Assembly (NCBI GenBank): GCA_017505745.1
Contig: JAFVOP010000009.1
Coordinates: 1-42,055, forward strand
Length of the DNA stretch: 42,055 bases
Reading direction: 5' to 3'
Origin: Clostridia bacterium
GTDB taxonomy: Bacteria; Bacillota; Clostridia; Oscillospirales; CAG-272
Shown: in pieces, positions 23,021-34,451 of the stretch
Layout: every line of letters starts with the position of its first letter
How positions within the stretch are numbered: the stretch's first letter is position 1
The notes under the pieces: generated by a model
Database searches by the model: none
Seen by the model: the letters and a program-made list of their open reading frames with translations, nothing else
Told to the model about the DNA's origin: nothing
Made by a program: the position numbers and the translations under genes

Positions 23021-23059
23021 GAAAAAAACGGAGAGAAGACGTTGCTGTCTCCTCTCCGT
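23021..23059 (-). terminator. Intrinsic terminator of rpoBC
   Basis: A 13-bp stem (ACGGAGAG.AGAC / GTCT.CTCTCCGT, one mismatch) with a 6-nt loop, then seven T residues on the minus strand. Confidence 0.95.
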
Positions 23060-23067
23060 ATTTTTGC

Positions 23068-26000
23068 TTATCCCACAGCGGTTTCGGCCGAAACCTCTTC
23101 CACGGCAGGAGTTGCTTCCTTTACGCCCACGTTGCGGTAGCAATCCATACCCGTTCCGGCAGGGATCAGCTTACCGATGATCACGTTTTCTTTCAGGCCC
23201 AGCAGGCGGTCGACCTTACCGCGGATGGCGGCCTCGGTGAGCACCTTGGTGGTCTCCTGGAAGGATGCGGCAGACAGGAAGGATTCGGTTTGCAGCGACG
23301 CCTTGGTGATACCGAGCAGGACCGTGCTTGCCTGTGCAGGCTCCAATCCCTCTTCTCCGGCATCCACGCGAGCCTGTACGGCGTTGTTCGCTTCCTCAAA
23401 CTCGAGCATATCGACCACGGAGCCAACCAAAAGCTCGGTGCTTCCGCTGTTCTCCACGCGCATCTTACGCGTCATCTGACGCGCAATGATCTCTACGTGT
23501 TTATCGTTTACGTTACAGGACTGCGAACGGTACACCTTCTGGATCTCCTTGATCAGATACTCATAAACAGCATCCAATCCCAGGATCCGCATGATGTCCG
23601 CAGGCGCCTTGTTACCCTCGGTGATCGCTTCACCCACTTCCAGGTGCTGACCCTCGATGATCGCCAGCTTGGTGCCGTAAGGAATCTGATATTCCTTCAC
23701 CTCGGGGATCACGCCCTCCGGCTGCTCCACATCGGGATGCACGGTAACAACGTGTACGTTGGAATTTTCCGCCATACCGATGTGCGCGCTTCCGCGAACC
23801 TCGTTCATAATGGCGGCCTTCTTGGGCTGACGCGCCTCAAACAATTCTTCAACACGGGGCAGACCCTGGGTAATATCCGAGCCTGCGACACCGCCCGAGT
23901 GGAAGGTTCTCATGGTCAGCTGCGTACCCGGCTCACCGATCGACTGTGCCGCGATGATACCAACGGCCTCGCCAACCTGAACCAGCTTGCCGTTTGCAAG
24001 ATCGGCGCCGTAGCAATGCGCGCAGATACCCTGCTTTGCATGGCACTGGATGACCGTGCGGATATGCACGCTCTTGATGCCGGCCTTTTCGATGGCGCTC
24101 ACCACCTCTTCGGTGATCATCTGGTCATCCTCAAGAATGACCTCTCCGGTTTCGGGATGAACGATCGGTCCCATGGTAAAGCGACCGATGATACGGTCTG
24201 CCAAGGGCTCGAGTACGTTCTTATCCTTTTCGTCAATGACGTCGTTGACCCATGCGCCCTTCGTGGTATCGCACTTGACCTCGCGCACGATCACTTCCTG
24301 AGATACGTCAACCAGACGTCTGGTCAGGTAACCCGAGTCTGCGGTACGCAGAGCGGTATCCGACAGAGATTTACGCGATCCCTTTGCACCCATGAAATAC
24401 TCCAGGATGTTCAGACCCTCGCGGAAGTTGGATTTGATCGGGATCTCGATGGTACGTCCGTTGGTTGCAAACATCAGTCCGCGCATACCTGCGAGCTGAC
24501 GCATCTGTGCCACGGAGCCACGGGCTCCCGAATCCGACATGATCTTGATCGGGTTGAACTGGCTGAAGCTATCCTGCAGGGCGGCAGTTACGTCGTTGGT
24601 GGTCTTTTCCCACAGCTTGACAACGGCGTTGTAACGCTCCTCGTTGGAGTACAGACCCATGCGGTAGTAGTTGTTGAGAACGTCCACCTGCTTCTGCGCC
24701 GCTTCGATCAGCGCGGGCTTTTCCGCCGGAATGGTCATATCGTAAACCGAGATCGAGAAGGAAGCGCGGGTGGAATACTTGTAACCCATCGCCTTGATCT
24801 CGTCCAGCATCTTCGCGCAAACGGCAAATCCGTTGTTGCGGATGCAGCGGTCGATGATCTGACCGAGCTGTTTCTTCTTAATTACGAATTCAACCTCAAG
24901 CTTGAAGAGGTTTTCGGGCTTGCTTCTGTCCACAAAACCGAGGTTCTGCGGCAGAGGCTGGTTGTAGATCATCCGTCCGAGCGTGGTTTCGATCACGGCA
25001 GACTTCATCTCGCCGTCGATCTCCTTGAACACACGCACGTGGATCTTCGCATGCAGACCGAGAACGCCGTTGCTGTAAGCGCACATGGCCTCGTTGAAAT
25101 CGCGGTAGCAATTGCCCTCACCGGGCTCGCCCTCTTTTTCCATGGTAAGGTAGTAGGAACCGAGGATCATATCCTGCGAAGGAACCGCAACGGCCTTACC
25201 GTCCATGGGCTTGAGGAGGTTGTTTGCGGAAAGCATCAGGAAACGAGCCTCCGCCTGTGCCTCTGCGGACAGCGGCACGTGTACGGGCATCTGGTCTCCG
25301 TCGAAGTCCGCGTTGAATGCGGTACAAACGAGCGGATGCAATTTAATGGCACGGCCCTCCACCAATACAGGCTCGAATGCCTGAATCGACAAACGGTGCA
25401 GAGTCGGTGCGCGGTTCAGAAGCACGGGATGCTCCTTGATCACGTTTTCGAGCGCATCCCAAACGCAAGCGTTTGCAGGATCGTATGCGCGGTCGATCTT
25501 CTTCTGCGCATCCTTGACGTTGGTTGCCTTGCCCATCTCCACGAGTCTCTTGATCACAAAGGGCTTGAACAGCTCAATCGCCATTTCCTTCGGCAGACCG
25601 CACTGATAGATCTTAAGGCTGGGGCCGACAACGATAACCGAACGTCCCGAATAGTCTACGCGCTTACCGAGCAGGTTCTGACGGAAGCGTCCCTGCTTAC
25701 CGCGCAGCATTTCGGAAAGAGATTTGAGCGGGCGGTTGGAAGCGCCGGTAACGGGCTTGCCGCGCTTGCCGTTATCGATCAGCGCGTCCACGGCCTCCTG
25801 CAGCATTCTCTTCTCGTTGCGGATCACGATCTCGGGGGTACGGATCTCCATCAGCTTGCGCAAACGGTTGTTGCGGCTGATGATACGGCGGTAAAGCTCA
25901 TTGATGTCGGAGGTGGCAAAACGGCCGCCGTCGAGCTGAACCATCGGTCGAATATCCGGAGGGATGACCGGAATGGTATCCAGAATCATCCAATCTAGGT

Positions 26001-26676
26001 GATTTCCGGACTTGCGGAAGGCCTCAATGACCTCCAAACGCTTGATGATACGCGTTTTCTTCTGTCCGGAAGAGGTTGCAAGCTCTTCCTTGAGCGCTGC
26101 GGAAAGCTCGTCAACGTTAATTCCCGCCAACAGCTCCTTAATTGCCTCCGCGCCCATTCCAACGCGGAATTCGTCTCCGTAAAGCTCACGGTACTCGGCA
26201 TACTGCTTCTCGGAAAGGACCATACCCTTTTCCAGGGGCGCGTTACCGGGATCCAGAACCACGTTCTCGGCAAAGTACAGCACCTGCTCGAGCGCCTTGG
26301 GAGACATATCTAAAACCAATGCCATACGCGACGGCACGGCTTTAAAATACCAGATGTGAGACACGGGAGCCGCCAGCTCGATATGTCCCATTCTTTCGCG
26401 GCGTACCTTTTTGGTGGTAACGTCCACGCCGCACTTTTCACAACGGATGATCTCTCTGCTGTGCGAGTTCTTATATTTGCCGCACATGCAGGCTCCGTCC
26501 TTGGTCGGGCCAAAAATACGCTCACAGAACAGGCCTCCAACTTCCGCCTTCAGCGTTCTGTAGTTGATGGTCTCGGGCTTGGAAACCTCGCCGTACGACC
26601 ACTCGCGAATCATATCCGGAGATGCCAGACCGATCTTTATAGAATAAAATTCGTTATGCTCCACAGTTGTAACCAT
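23068..26676 (-). CDS. rpoC: DNA-directed RNA polymerase subunit beta'
   Basis: A 1202-aa core subunit of RNA polymerase. The N-terminal zinc-binding cysteines are Cys63, Cys65, Cys79 and Cys82. The magnesium-chelating NADFDGDQM motif is at 455-463 (Asp457, Asp459, Asp461). The second zinc site region ([13 protein letters not shown]) and the trigger-loop area [17 protein letters not shown] follow, so all core regions are present. The length is typical of Clostridia, without the large insertions of Proteobacteria. The start, [20 protein letters not shown], has AAAGGA about 5 nt upstream. It follows rpoB after 14 bp and the operon ends at the terminator 23021-23059. Confidence 0.97.
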   Translation of the reverse strand: MVTTVEHNEFYSIKIGLASPDMIREWSYGEVSKPETINYRTLKAEVGGLFCERIFGPTKDGACMCGKYKNSHSREIIRCEKCGVDVTTKKVRRERMGHIELAAPVSHIWYFKAVPSRMALVLDMSPKALEQVLYFAENVVLDPGNAPLEKGMVLSEKQYAEYRELYGDEFRVGMGAEAIKELLAGINVDELSAALKEELATSSGQKKTRIIKRLEVIEAFRKSGNHLDWMILDTIPVIPPDIRPMVQLDGGRFATSDINELYRRIISRNNRLRKLMEIRTPEIVIRNEKRMLQEAVDALIDNGKRGKPVTGASNRPLKSLSEMLRGKQGRFRQNLLGKRVDYSGRSVIVVGPSLKIYQCGLPKEMAIELFKPFVIKRLVEMGKATNVKDAQKKIDRAYDPANACVWDALENVIKEHPVLLNRAPTLHRLSIQAFEPVLVEGRAIKLHPLVCTAFNADFDGDQMPVHVPLSAEAQAEARFLMLSANNLLKPMDGKAVAVPSQDMILGSYYLTMEKEGEPGEGNCYRDFNEAMCAYSNGVLGLHAKIHVRVFKEIDGEMKSAVIETTLGRMIYNQPLPQNLGFVDRSKPENLFKLEVEFVIKKKQLGQIIDRCIRNNGFAVCAKMLDEIKAMGYKYSTRASFSISVYDMTIPAEKPALIEAAQKQVDVLNNYYRMGLYSNEERYNAVVKLWEKTTNDVTAALQDSFSQFNPIKIMSDSGARGSVAQMRQLAGMRGLMFATNGRTIEIPIKSNFREGLNILEYFMGAKGSRKSLSDTALRTADSGYLTRRLVDVSQEVIVREVKCDTTKGAWVNDVIDEKDKNVLEPLADRIIGRFTMGPIVHPETGEVILEDDQMITEEVVSAIEKAGIKSVHIRTVIQCHAKQGICAHCYGADLANGKLVQVGEAVGIIAAQSIGEPGTQLTMRTFHSGGVAGSDITQGLPRVEELFEARQPKKAAIMNEVRGSAHIGMAENSNVHVVTVHPDVEQPEGVIPEVKEYQIPYGTKLAIIEGQHLEVGEAITEGNKAPADIMRILGLDAVYEYLIKEIQKVYRSQSCNVNDKHVEIIARQMTRKMRVENSGSTELLVGSVVDMLEFEEANNAVQARVDAGEEGLEPAQASTVLLGITKASLQTESFLSAASFQETTKVLTEAAIRGKVDRLLGLKENVIIGKLIPAGTGMDCYRNVGVKEATPAVEEVSAETAVG

Positions 26677-26690
26677 GAATCCTTTCCAAT

Positions 26691-29600
26691 TTATTCGTTG
26701 TCTTCTCCGTCGGGATAAAGACCGTAGTCATCATCCTCCTCGGATTCCTCGTAGTATTCGTCTTCCTCGTCCTCAATGGCATTGCCATCCTCGTCCTCCA
26801 ACAGGAAGGACTTGCGCAACGAGTCATCCTCCACGTTGCGTCCCAGAACCTCGTCGATCGCGGCGGCATCCAGCTTGCTCATACGGGGAGTTTCCTCCTC
26901 ACGGCAAAGCTCGGAAAGCTCAATGTCATTTCCGTCACGGTCCTGTACGCGAACGTCCAGAGCCAGGGACTGCAATTCCTTCACCAGAACCTTGAAGGAT
27001 TCGGGAATACCGGGCGTGGGAATGTTCTGACCCTTGATGATCGCCTCGTACGCGCGGCGACGTCCGTTGATATCGTCGGACTTCACGGTCAGGATCTCCT
27101 GCAGCGTATATGCGGCGCCGTAAGCCTCGAGCGCCCAAACCTCCATCTCTCCGAAGCGCTGACCGCCAAACTGGGCCTTACCGCCGAGAGGCTGCTGCGT
27201 AACGAGGGAGTACGGTCCGTTGGAACGCGCGTGGATCTTATCGTCAACCAGATGGTGAAGCTTGAGGTAGTACATGATACCAACGGTAACGGGGTTGTCA
27301 AAAGGCTCACCCGTACGGCCGTCGTAAAGGATGGTCTTACCGTCCATCACCTTCAGGCGCTTCTCTGCGCGGAGCTGATCCATAAACGCCTGATCGGCGC
27401 GCTCCTCTGCGGAGAGGGTGCGCAGTTCTTTCTTGCCGGTTTCGGGATCGGTGATCTCCTCATACAGATCCTTGCCCTCGGGATTTTCCAAGGGGAACAG
27501 ATCTCTTTGCATGCCCGCCGCTTTGAGGCATTCAAGAATGTCCTTCTCGTTTGCGCCGTCGAATACGGGGGTCATGATCTTCCAGCCCAGCTTTCTCGAT
27601 GCAATGCCGAGGTGAACCTCCAGCACCTGTCCGATGTTCATACGCGAAGGCACGCCCAGGGGATTGAGTACGATATCCAACGGCGTACCGTCGGGCAGGA
27701 AGGGCATATCCTCGGGAGGAAGGATGCGCGAAACGACACCCTTGTTACCGTGGCGTCCTGCCATCTTGTCTCCCACCGAGATCTTACGCTTTTGTGCGAT
27801 ATAGACCTTAACAACTTTATTCACACCTGCGGGAAGCTCGTCGCCCTGCTCGTGCGAGAATACGCGCACGTCCACAACGATTCCGGCTTCTCCGTGTGCC
27901 AAGCGCAACGACGTATCGCGAACTTCTCTCGATTTTTCACCGAAGATCGCGCGCAACAGCCGTTCTTCCGCGGTCAGCTCAGTCTCGCCCTTGGGCGTGA
28001 TCTTACCAACCAGAATATCGCCGGAACGGACTTCGGTACCCTTCTTTACGATACCCTCGGCGTTCAGGTCGCGCAAAGCGTCCTCGCCCACGTTGGGGAT
28101 CTCACGGGTAATTTCCTCCGGTCCAAGCTTGGTATCTCTTGCCTCGTGGGTATATTCCTCGATGTGCAAAGAGGTATAAACGTCATCACGAACCAACCGT
28201 TCGTTGAGCAGAACGGCGTCCTCGTAGTTATAACCCTCCCAGGTCATAAATCCGATCAACGCGTTCTTACCGAGCGAGACCTCCCCGTTTGCGGTCGCGG
28301 GACCGTCGGCAATGATCTGTCCTGCCTCCACGCTCTCGCCCTTCTTAACGAGCGGACGCTGGTTGAAGCAGGTGCCCTGGTTGGTTCTCTTGAATTTGAT
28401 CAGATCGTAAACGTCCTTGCTGCCGTCTTCCGCGGCAACGATGATGCGATCAGCCTGTACGCGCTCCACCACGCCCGAACGCCGTGCAATCACAACAACG
28501 CCGGAATCCACCGCCGCCTTGTACTCCATACCGGTACCAACGATCGGCGAATCGGTCACCATCAGCGGAACCGCCTGCTTCTGCATGTTCGATCCCATCA
28601 GTGCACGCGAGTTGTCGTCGTTTTCCAGGAAGGGGATCATTGCGGTTGCCACCGAAACCAGCATCTTCGGAGCTACGTCCATATACGAGATCTCGGAAAC
28701 GTCGGCCTCCACGATCTCGGATTTGTCACGGGCAGTCACCTTCTTATTGAGGAAGCATCCCTCATCGTCCAACGGCTCGTTGGCCTGTGCGACGATGTAA
28801 TGGTCCTCCATGTCCGCCGTCATATATTCCACTTCGTCGGTCACCACGTGCTTTACGCTTCCGTCGGCCTCGGTAATATGCTTCACCTTGCGGTAAGGAG
28901 CCTCGATGAAACCGTATTCGGAAATGCGCGCGTAGGTGGTGAGATAAGAGATCAGACCGATGTTCGGTCCTTCAGGCGTCTCGATCGGGCACATACGTCC
29001 GTACTGGGTGTAGTGTACGTCACGAACGTCGAAGGATGCGCGGTCACGCGAGAGACCGCCGGGACCCAACGCCGAGAGACGGCGTTTGTGCGTCAGCTCT
29101 GCGAGCGGGTTGTTCTGGTCCATGAACTGCGAGAGCTGGCTGGAGCCGAAGAACTCGCGGATCGCCGTGGTCACGGGGCGGATATTGATCAGAGCCTGCA
29201 CGGTCAGCTTTTCGTTGTCCTGCGTGGTCATGCGCTCCTTGATGATCTTGTCCATACGGGTAAAGCCGATACGGAGCTGATTCTGGAGTTGCTCGCCCAC
29301 CGAGCGGATACGGCGGTTGCCCAGATGGTCGATGTCGTCCACCTGGCCTACGTCGTGCGTCAGGTTGATCAGATAGTTGATGGATGCAAAAATATCGTCC
29401 ACGGTAATGTGCTTGGGGCAGAGATCAGCAATTCTCTCCTTGGCCATTGCCTTGATCGCGTCCACGTCGCCCTCGCAGGCCTCCATGATCTCCATGAGAA
29501 CCGAAACGCGAGCCTTTTCGCGAACGCCGCAGTCCTTCAGGTCATAGCCCAACAGGTACTCGGGCTCCACCGTGTTGTTGCCCATGACCTTGAGAACGAA

Positions 29601-30632
29601 GCCGTTGTCAAGGGTCAGCTTGACCTCGTTGATGCAAGCGTGCTCGATCTCCAACGCCTTTTCGCGCGTGATGACCTCGCCTGCCTCGCAGATCACCTCG
29701 CCCGTGATGGGGCTGACGGCGTCCTCGGCCAAACGGTGGTTGGCGATTCTGCGGTGGATCGCCATTTTCTTGTCATATTTGTAGCGACCGACAGGCGCGA
29801 TATCATAGCGCTTGGGGTCAAAGAAATAGTTGTTAAGCAGGGTGCGAGCCGCTTCCTCAATGGGAGGCTCACCGGGACGGAGCTTTTTATAGATCTCTTT
29901 GAGAGACTCCACTCCCACGGTAGAACGATTGATCTCGGCAAGCTGCTCGGATTCGTCGCGGTCAAAGGTCACCGTCAGGTGATCGTCCTCGCCGAACATT
30001 GCGTAGATGTCCTCGCGGCTCTCCACGCCAAGCGCACGGATCAGCATCGTCAGAGGCAGCTTACGGTTTTTATCGATGCGGACGTACATGGCGCCGGTTG
30101 CATCGATCTCATATTCGAGCCATGCACCGCGATAGGGGATCACCGTGGTCGAATAAGTTTTCTTGCCGGCCTTGTCGATCTCGGATGCATAATACATGCC
30201 CGGAGAACGAATGATCTGGGATACGATCACGCGCTCCGCGCCGTTGATTACGAAGGTTCCGGTCTCGGTCATCAACGGGAAGTCACCCATAAAGATGTCT
30301 GCCTGCTTCACCTCGCCCGTCTGCTTGTTGGTCAGACGAACGTTGACCTTCAAGGGCGCCGCGTAGTTCACGTCGCGCTCCTTGCACTCCTCAACGGGAT
30401 ACTTCGGATGCTTGTCGTCCAGGGTGTAGGAGATGAACTCGATCACCAGATTACCCGAATAGTCGGTAATCGGGGAGGCATCTCGCAGCACCTCCATCAG
30501 TCCTTCCTCTTTGAACCACTCGTAAGATTTGGTCTGGATCTCTACCAGATTGGGGAGCGGATAGTCAAACCGCGATCTGGCAAAGCTTTTTCTTACGTTT
30601 TGACCAAGCTTCTGATCTTTTACATGGATCAT
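26691..30632 (-). CDS. rpoB: DNA-directed RNA polymerase subunit beta
   Basis: A 1313-aa core subunit. The rifampicin-resistance region reads [17 protein letters not shown], then [18 protein letters not shown] and [16 protein letters not shown]; the C-terminal clamp includes [19 protein letters not shown]. The C-terminus is an unusually acidic tail of roughly 35 residues rich in Asp, Glu and Tyr. The ATG at 30632 begins [20 protein letters not shown], matching normal RpoB N-termini, and has GGAG 11 nt upstream. A longer frame to 30764 lies within the leader RNA behind the promoter at 30798-30826. rpoC follows after 14 bp. Confidence 0.96.
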   Translation of the reverse strand: MIHVKDQKLGQNVRKSFARSRFDYPLPNLVEIQTKSYEWFKEEGLMEVLRDASPITDYSGNLVIEFISYTLDDKHPKYPVEECKERDVNYAAPLKVNVRLTNKQTGEVKQADIFMGDFPLMTETGTFVINGAERVIVSQIIRSPGMYYASEIDKAGKKTYSTTVIPYRGAWLEYEIDATGAMYVRIDKNRKLPLTMLIRALGVESREDIYAMFGEDDHLTVTFDRDESEQLAEINRSTVGVESLKEIYKKLRPGEPPIEEAARTLLNNYFFDPKRYDIAPVGRYKYDKKMAIHRRIANHRLAEDAVSPITGEVICEAGEVITREKALEIEHACINEVKLTLDNGFVLKVMGNNTVEPEYLLGYDLKDCGVREKARVSVLMEIMEACEGDVDAIKAMAKERIADLCPKHITVDDIFASINYLINLTHDVGQVDDIDHLGNRRIRSVGEQLQNQLRIGFTRMDKIIKERMTTQDNEKLTVQALINIRPVTTAIREFFGSSQLSQFMDQNNPLAELTHKRRLSALGPGGLSRDRASFDVRDVHYTQYGRMCPIETPEGPNIGLISYLTTYARISEYGFIEAPYRKVKHITEADGSVKHVVTDEVEYMTADMEDHYIVAQANEPLDDEGCFLNKKVTARDKSEIVEADVSEISYMDVAPKMLVSVATAMIPFLENDDNSRALMGSNMQKQAVPLMVTDSPIVGTGMEYKAAVDSGVVVIARRSGVVERVQADRIIVAAEDGSKDVYDLIKFKRTNQGTCFNQRPLVKKGESVEAGQIIADGPATANGEVSLGKNALIGFMTWEGYNYEDAVLLNERLVRDDVYTSLHIEEYTHEARDTKLGPEEITREIPNVGEDALRDLNAEGIVKKGTEVRSGDILVGKITPKGETELTAEERLLRAIFGEKSREVRDTSLRLAHGEAGIVVDVRVFSHEQGDELPAGVNKVVKVYIAQKRKISVGDKMAGRHGNKGVVSRILPPEDMPFLPDGTPLDIVLNPLGVPSRMNIGQVLEVHLGIASRKLGWKIMTPVFDGANEKDILECLKAAGMQRDLFPLENPEGKDLYEEITDPETGKKELRTLSAEERADQAFMDQLRAEKRLKVMDGKTILYDGRTGEPFDNPVTVGIMYYLKLHHLVDDKIHARSNGPYSLVTQQPLGGKAQFGGQRFGEMEVWALEAYGAAYTLQEILTVKSDDINGRRRAYEAIIKGQNIPTPGIPESFKVLVKELQSLALDVRVQDRDGNDIELSELCREEETPRMSKLDAAAIDEVLGRNVEDDSLRKSFLLEDEDGNAIEDEEDEYYEESEEDDDYGLYPDGEDNE

Positions 30633-30797
30633 TAAATCAATCACTCCATTCAAAAAATTGGTAACGCTCCGCACGTTCCGTGCTGCTGTACTTTTTTCCT
30701 TATATAAAGGTGCCGATTTTTGTGCAAATTGCTGCTGTCCAATTTGTCGCATTTTATCAGCCAAAGCACAGAATGAGCGATTATAATGCAGTTTACT

Positions 30798-30826
30798 ATT
30801 ATAGCACCTTTTTTGGCGGTTGTCAA
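30798..30826 (-). promoter_or_regulatory. Consensus sigma-A promoter of rpoBC
   Basis: Minus strand TTGACA (30826-30821), 17 nt, TATAAT (30803-30798). The leader to the rpoB start is about 160 nt and holds a small GCACG-GAA-CGTGC hairpin (30671-30683). Confidence 0.88.
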
Positions 30827-30901
30827 TACCTTTTTTCCATTTTTCATAAAAAATATCTTTTTATTTGTTTTTTCGGCATTTATTTTTCGCGTTCTTTTTT
30901 G

Positions 30902-30930
30902 TTGACATTGGCTATAATGTGTGATATAAT
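30902..30930 (+). promoter_or_regulatory. Consensus sigma-A promoter of the plus-strand cassette
   Basis: TTGACA (30902-30907), 17 nt, TATAAT (30925-30930). It is divergent from the rpoBC promoter about 100 bp away and should transcribe the three serine hydrolase genes and possibly the genes after them. Confidence 0.9.
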
Positions 30931-30972
30931 ACTAAAAGGTAAAAAATTGATTCTGCAGAAAGGAATGAAATT

Positions 30973-32109
30973 ATGAATTTTTCCAAGGTTGACGATTATC
31001 TGGAGCAGCTTCCCAACTACGGGTTTCCCGCTTGTGAGCTGGCCGTTACCCATAAAGGATCGTTGGTTTATCGCCGCGCGGTAGGCTTCGCCGACATAGA
31101 GAAAACCCGCCCCACCTCCGAGAACGATCTGTACTACGTCTTCTCGGTAACCAAAACCACCACCTGCATCTGTGCGATGCGCTTGGTGGAGGAAGGAAAA
31201 CTGGGGCTGGACGATCCGGTATCCAAATATCTCCCCACCTATGCCTATCTCACCGTAAAAAATCCCAAGGGAGGAGCCCCCACGCCGGCCAAGGAAACGC
31301 TCACGGTGCGCCACCTGTTCACGATGACCGGAGGCTTGAATTACGATCTGAACGCGGCGCCGATCATCCGCGCCTGCCAGGATCCCAACGCCACCACGCT
31401 GGACATCGTCAACTCGTTTGCAGAAACACCGCTCGATTTTGAGCCCGGCACACGTTATCAGTATAGCCTGTGCCACGACGTATTGGCCGCCGTAGTAGAG
31501 GTGGTGTCCGGCATGCGCTTTGCCGATTACGTCCAACGCTATATGCTCGATCCGCTCGGCATGAAAAATACCGGCTTCCATCTGCCCGAGGAGCTTCGTC
31601 CGCGCCTGTCGCAGCTTTATCGCTTTGTGCACGGCGCCATGAAGGCCGAGCCGATGGAAATCAGAAATTCCTTCATTTTTAACGATCACTATGACAGCGG
31701 CGGAGCCGGCTTTTACAGCTGTACCACCGACCAGATCCGCCTGATGACGGTGATGGCAAACGGCGGAAAGACCGAGGACGGCTATTCCCTGCTCCGTCCC
31801 GAAACCATTCGCATGATGATGGTGGGTCAACTCTCCGACGCGCAACACATCTCCTTCTGCCCCACACACCGCTACGGCTACAGCTACGGACTGGGCGGAC
31901 GTGTACACGTTGACCCCATCCTCTCCCGCTCGCGTGCCGCCGTTGGAGAATTCGGTTGGGGCGGCGCGGCAGGAGCCTTTAATCTGATCGACCCCGAAAA
32001 ACAGGTGGCACTTTATTTTGCAACCCACGTCAAGGGGGCACAGTTCGTTTACCACATGGTACATCCCACGCTTCGCGATCTTACCTATGAGGCGATCGAA
32101 GAGCTGTAA
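30973..32109 (+). CDS. Serine hydrolase, beta-lactamase class C/esterase fold, copy 1
   Basis: A 378-aa protein of the serine beta-lactamase-like superfamily. The nucleophile motif SxxK is SVTK (Ser58-Lys61). The second motif region reads RYQYSLCHDVLAAVVEVVSG (Tyr162/Tyr164), in place of the canonical YxN, and the third motif near the C-terminus (HVKG) is poorly conserved. No signal peptide is seen, so it is probably cytoplasmic; family members are esterases or peptidases rather than true beta-lactamases. AAAGGA is 8 nt from the ATG. It is first of three tandem paralogs separated by 12 bp each. Overall sequence and motif positions are shared by all three. Confidence 0.88.
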   Translation: MNFSKVDDYLEQLPNYGFPACELAVTHKGSLVYRRAVGFADIEKTRPTSENDLYYVFSVTKTTTCICAMRLVEEGKLGLDDPVSKYLPTYAYLTVKNPKGGAPTPAKETLTVRHLFTMTGGLNYDLNAAPIIRACQDPNATTLDIVNSFAETPLDFEPGTRYQYSLCHDVLAAVVEVVSGMRFADYVQRYMLDPLGMKNTGFHLPEELRPRLSQLYRFVHGAMKAEPMEIRNSFIFNDHYDSGGAGFYSCTTDQIRLMTVMANGGKTEDGYSLLRPETIRMMMVGQLSDAQHISFCPTHRYGYSYGLGGRVHVDPILSRSRAAVGEFGWGGAAGAFNLIDPEKQVALYFATHVKGAQFVYHMVHPTLRDLTYEAIEEL

Positions 32110-32121
32110 AGGAGAAATACG

Positions 32122-33255
32122 ATGAATTTTTCCAAACTGGATGCGTTTTTCAAGCAGCTTCCCATGTGCGGGATCCCCGGATGCGAGCTGGCGATCACCT
32201 ATCAAGGGGAGTCGGTCTACCGCGCGGCAGCAGGCTTTGCCGATGCCAAGCAAACACGTCCCGCCTCCGAGAACGATCTGTACTACGTGTTCTCGATCTC
32301 CAAGATTTCCACCTGCGTAGCCGCTATGCAATTGGTGGAAAAGGGAGTGATCGCGCTGGATGATCCCGTTTCCAAATACCTTCCCGCATTTGCGCATTTG
32401 ACCGTCAAGAACGGAGCCGGAAAGCCCGTCCCCGCAAAAAACGCAATGACCGTGCTGCATCTGTTCACCATGACAGGCGGATTGAACTACAATTGCGACA
32501 CCGCACCGCTCCTGCGCGCAAGAATGGAGCCCGATGCCGACACTCTGCGGATCGTCAACGCCATGGCAAAGGTTCCGCTCGAGTTTGAGCCCGGCACCAA
32601 ATTTTTGTATAGCCTGTGCCACGACGTACTGGCGGCCGTGGTAGAGGTTGCCTCAGGCATGCGCTTTGCCGATTACGTGCAAACGCATATCTTTGATCCG
32701 CTTGGAATGAAGGATACCGGCTACCATCTGCCCGAAGCGCTTTTGCCCCGCATGGCGGACCTGTACAAAAGCCGTCATTGCGTTCCGGTTGCCGACCCGA
32801 TCGAGCTTTGGAACAACTACACGTTCACCGACCGCTATGACAGCGGCGGAGCCGGACTTTACAGCAGCACCCCGGATCAGATCCGCCTGTTGACCGCGCT
32901 TGCCAACGGAGGCAAGACGGCAGACGGATATTCCCTGCTCCGCCCCGAAACGGTTCGCGAAATGGGCGTCAACCGCCTGTCCGACGAGGTCCTGCCCTCC
33001 TTCTTCCCCTCGCGCCTGTTTGGCTACGGCTGGGGACTTTGCGGCAGAGCGCACCAAAATCCCACCCTCTCGCTCTCACGCTCCTCAATCGGAGAATTCG
33101 GTTGGGACGGTGCGGCAGGAGCATTCGGTCTGGCCGATCCCGAAAAGCAGATCGCGCTGTACTTTGCAATGCATTCCAAGGGCTGCCAGTATGCCTATCA
33201 GGTGGTGCATCCCATCCTTCGCAATCTTGCCTATGAGGCCATCGAAGATCTTTAA
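32122..33255 (+). CDS. Serine hydrolase, beta-lactamase class C/esterase fold, copy 2
   Basis: A 377-aa paralog of the previous gene. The SxxK motif is SISK (Ser58-Lys61), and the middle motif reads KFLYSLCHDVLAAVVEVASG. N-terminal MNFSKLDAFFKQLPMCGIPGC and the DDPVSKYLP segment are nearly the same as in copy 3. AAAGGAG lies 8 nt before the ATG, 12 bp after copy 1. The tandem arrangement and uniform start suggest duplication from a single ancestor, with later divergence of the C-terminal halves (substrate pocket). Confidence 0.88.
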   Translation: MNFSKLDAFFKQLPMCGIPGCELAITYQGESVYRAAAGFADAKQTRPASENDLYYVFSISKISTCVAAMQLVEKGVIALDDPVSKYLPAFAHLTVKNGAGKPVPAKNAMTVLHLFTMTGGLNYNCDTAPLLRARMEPDADTLRIVNAMAKVPLEFEPGTKFLYSLCHDVLAAVVEVASGMRFADYVQTHIFDPLGMKDTGYHLPEALLPRMADLYKSRHCVPVADPIELWNNYTFTDRYDSGGAGLYSSTPDQIRLLTALANGGKTADGYSLLRPETVREMGVNRLSDEVLPSFFPSRLFGYGWGLCGRAHQNPTLSLSRSSIGEFGWDGAAGAFGLADPEKQIALYFAMHSKGCQYAYQVVHPILRNLAYEAIEDL

Positions 33256-33267
33256 AGGAGGATTATC

Positions 33268-34404
33268 ATGAATTTTTCCAAGCTGGAAGCCTTTCTTCAA
33301 AGCCTTCCCGCATGCGGCATTCCCGGATGCGAGGTCGCCGTTACCCACCACGGGAAACCCGTGTTCCGCACCCGTACGGGATACTCCGACCGGGAGCGCA
33401 CCAAGCCCGTATCTCCCGCCGATATCTACCGCATGTATTCGGTCTCCAAGGTAACCACCTGTGTGGCCGCCATGCAGCTGGTGGAAAAGGGCGTGATCGC
33501 GCTCGACGATCCCGTTTCCAAATATCTTCCCGCTTTTGCATATCTGACGGTAATCGGCAAAAACGGAAAACCCACCCCCGCCCAAAACACGATGACGGTA
33601 TTTCACCTGTTTACCATGACAGGCGGACTGAATTACGAAAAAGAGACCGGACCGATCCTGCGCGCATTGCAAAGCCCCGCCGCCAATACGGTATCGGTCT
33701 GCAACGCCATCGCTCAATCCCCGCTCGATTTTGAGCCGGGAACCAATTTCAAATACAGCCTCTGCCATGACGTGCTTGCCGCTGTTGTGGAGGTTGCCTC
33801 GGGCATGCGCTTTGCCGACTATACCCGCGCGCAGATCTTTGAGCCTCTTGGCATGCGCAACACCTGCTTTCATCTTTCCGAGGAGCAGAAGTCGCACCTC
33901 TCCGCGCTCTACAGCTTTCGCGACAAAGCGTTGGAGCTGACTTATCTGGAGGAGGACAACTCCAACATCATGAAGAGCTGTCCCGATTTTGATTCGGGTG
34001 GCGGCGGAATGTTCAGCACCGTGGACGATCAAATTCGCTTTTTGACCGTGCTTGCCAACGGCGGCAAGACCGAGAACGGATATTCCCTGCTTCGCCCCGA
34101 AACCATCGAGCTTCTTACGGTCAACCGTCTGCAAAGATCGGCGCTTCCCAATTTTGCCAAGGGCTTTTTGTTTGGCTACGGTTGGGGGCTGTGCGGATGC
34201 GTGCACATGGATCCCGTGGTTTCCCGCGCGCGCTCTGCCGTGGGAGAATTTGGCTGGCACGGTGCGGCAGGCTCGTACGCGATGATCGATCCCGTAAACG
34301 AGGTGGCAATCTTTTACGCCATGCACGTCAAGAGCTGTAAATACGCGCATTGCGTGATCCATCCCAATATTCGCGACCTTACCTATGAGGGGCTCGAAAT
34401 CTGA
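33268..34404 (+). CDS. Serine hydrolase, beta-lactamase class C/esterase fold, copy 3
   Basis: A 378-aa paralog. SxxK is SVSK (Ser58-Lys61); the middle motif reads NFKYSLCHDVLAAVVEVASG. A distinctive stretch of the C-terminal half (FRDKALELTYLEEDNSNIMK) differs most from copies 1 and 2, suggesting a different substrate. AAAGGAGG precedes the ATG by 7 nt. There is no terminator before the sulfatase-like gene 47 bp downstream, so read-through into the envelope genes is likely. Confidence 0.88.
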   Translation: MNFSKLEAFLQSLPACGIPGCEVAVTHHGKPVFRTRTGYSDRERTKPVSPADIYRMYSVSKVTTCVAAMQLVEKGVIALDDPVSKYLPAFAYLTVIGKNGKPTPAQNTMTVFHLFTMTGGLNYEKETGPILRALQSPAANTVSVCNAIAQSPLDFEPGTNFKYSLCHDVLAAVVEVASGMRFADYTRAQIFEPLGMRNTCFHLSEEQKSHLSALYSFRDKALELTYLEEDNSNIMKSCPDFDSGGGGMFSTVDDQIRFLTVLANGGKTENGYSLLRPETIELLTVNRLQRSALPNFAKGFLFGYGWGLCGCVHMDPVVSRARSAVGEFGWHGAAGSYAMIDPVNEVAIFYAMHVKSCKYAHCVIHPNIRDLTYEGLEI

Positions 34405-34451
34405 CGTTTTTTCTCCTTCTGCTTCACAATACTTGATTTGAAAGGATTATC

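Noticed and set aside
23290-25998. A 902-codon open frame on the plus strand
   Set aside because: Antisense to rpoC, same reasoning as the rpoB shadow.
27231-30635. A 1134-codon open frame on the plus strand
   Set aside because: It is wholly antisense to rpoB, has no ribosome site and encodes no recognisable protein. It arises because the rpoB codon usage avoids the complementary stop codons.
30880-32622. A 580-codon minus-strand open frame
   Set aside because: Antisense to the serine hydrolase genes, whose catalytic motifs and ribosome sites are clear.
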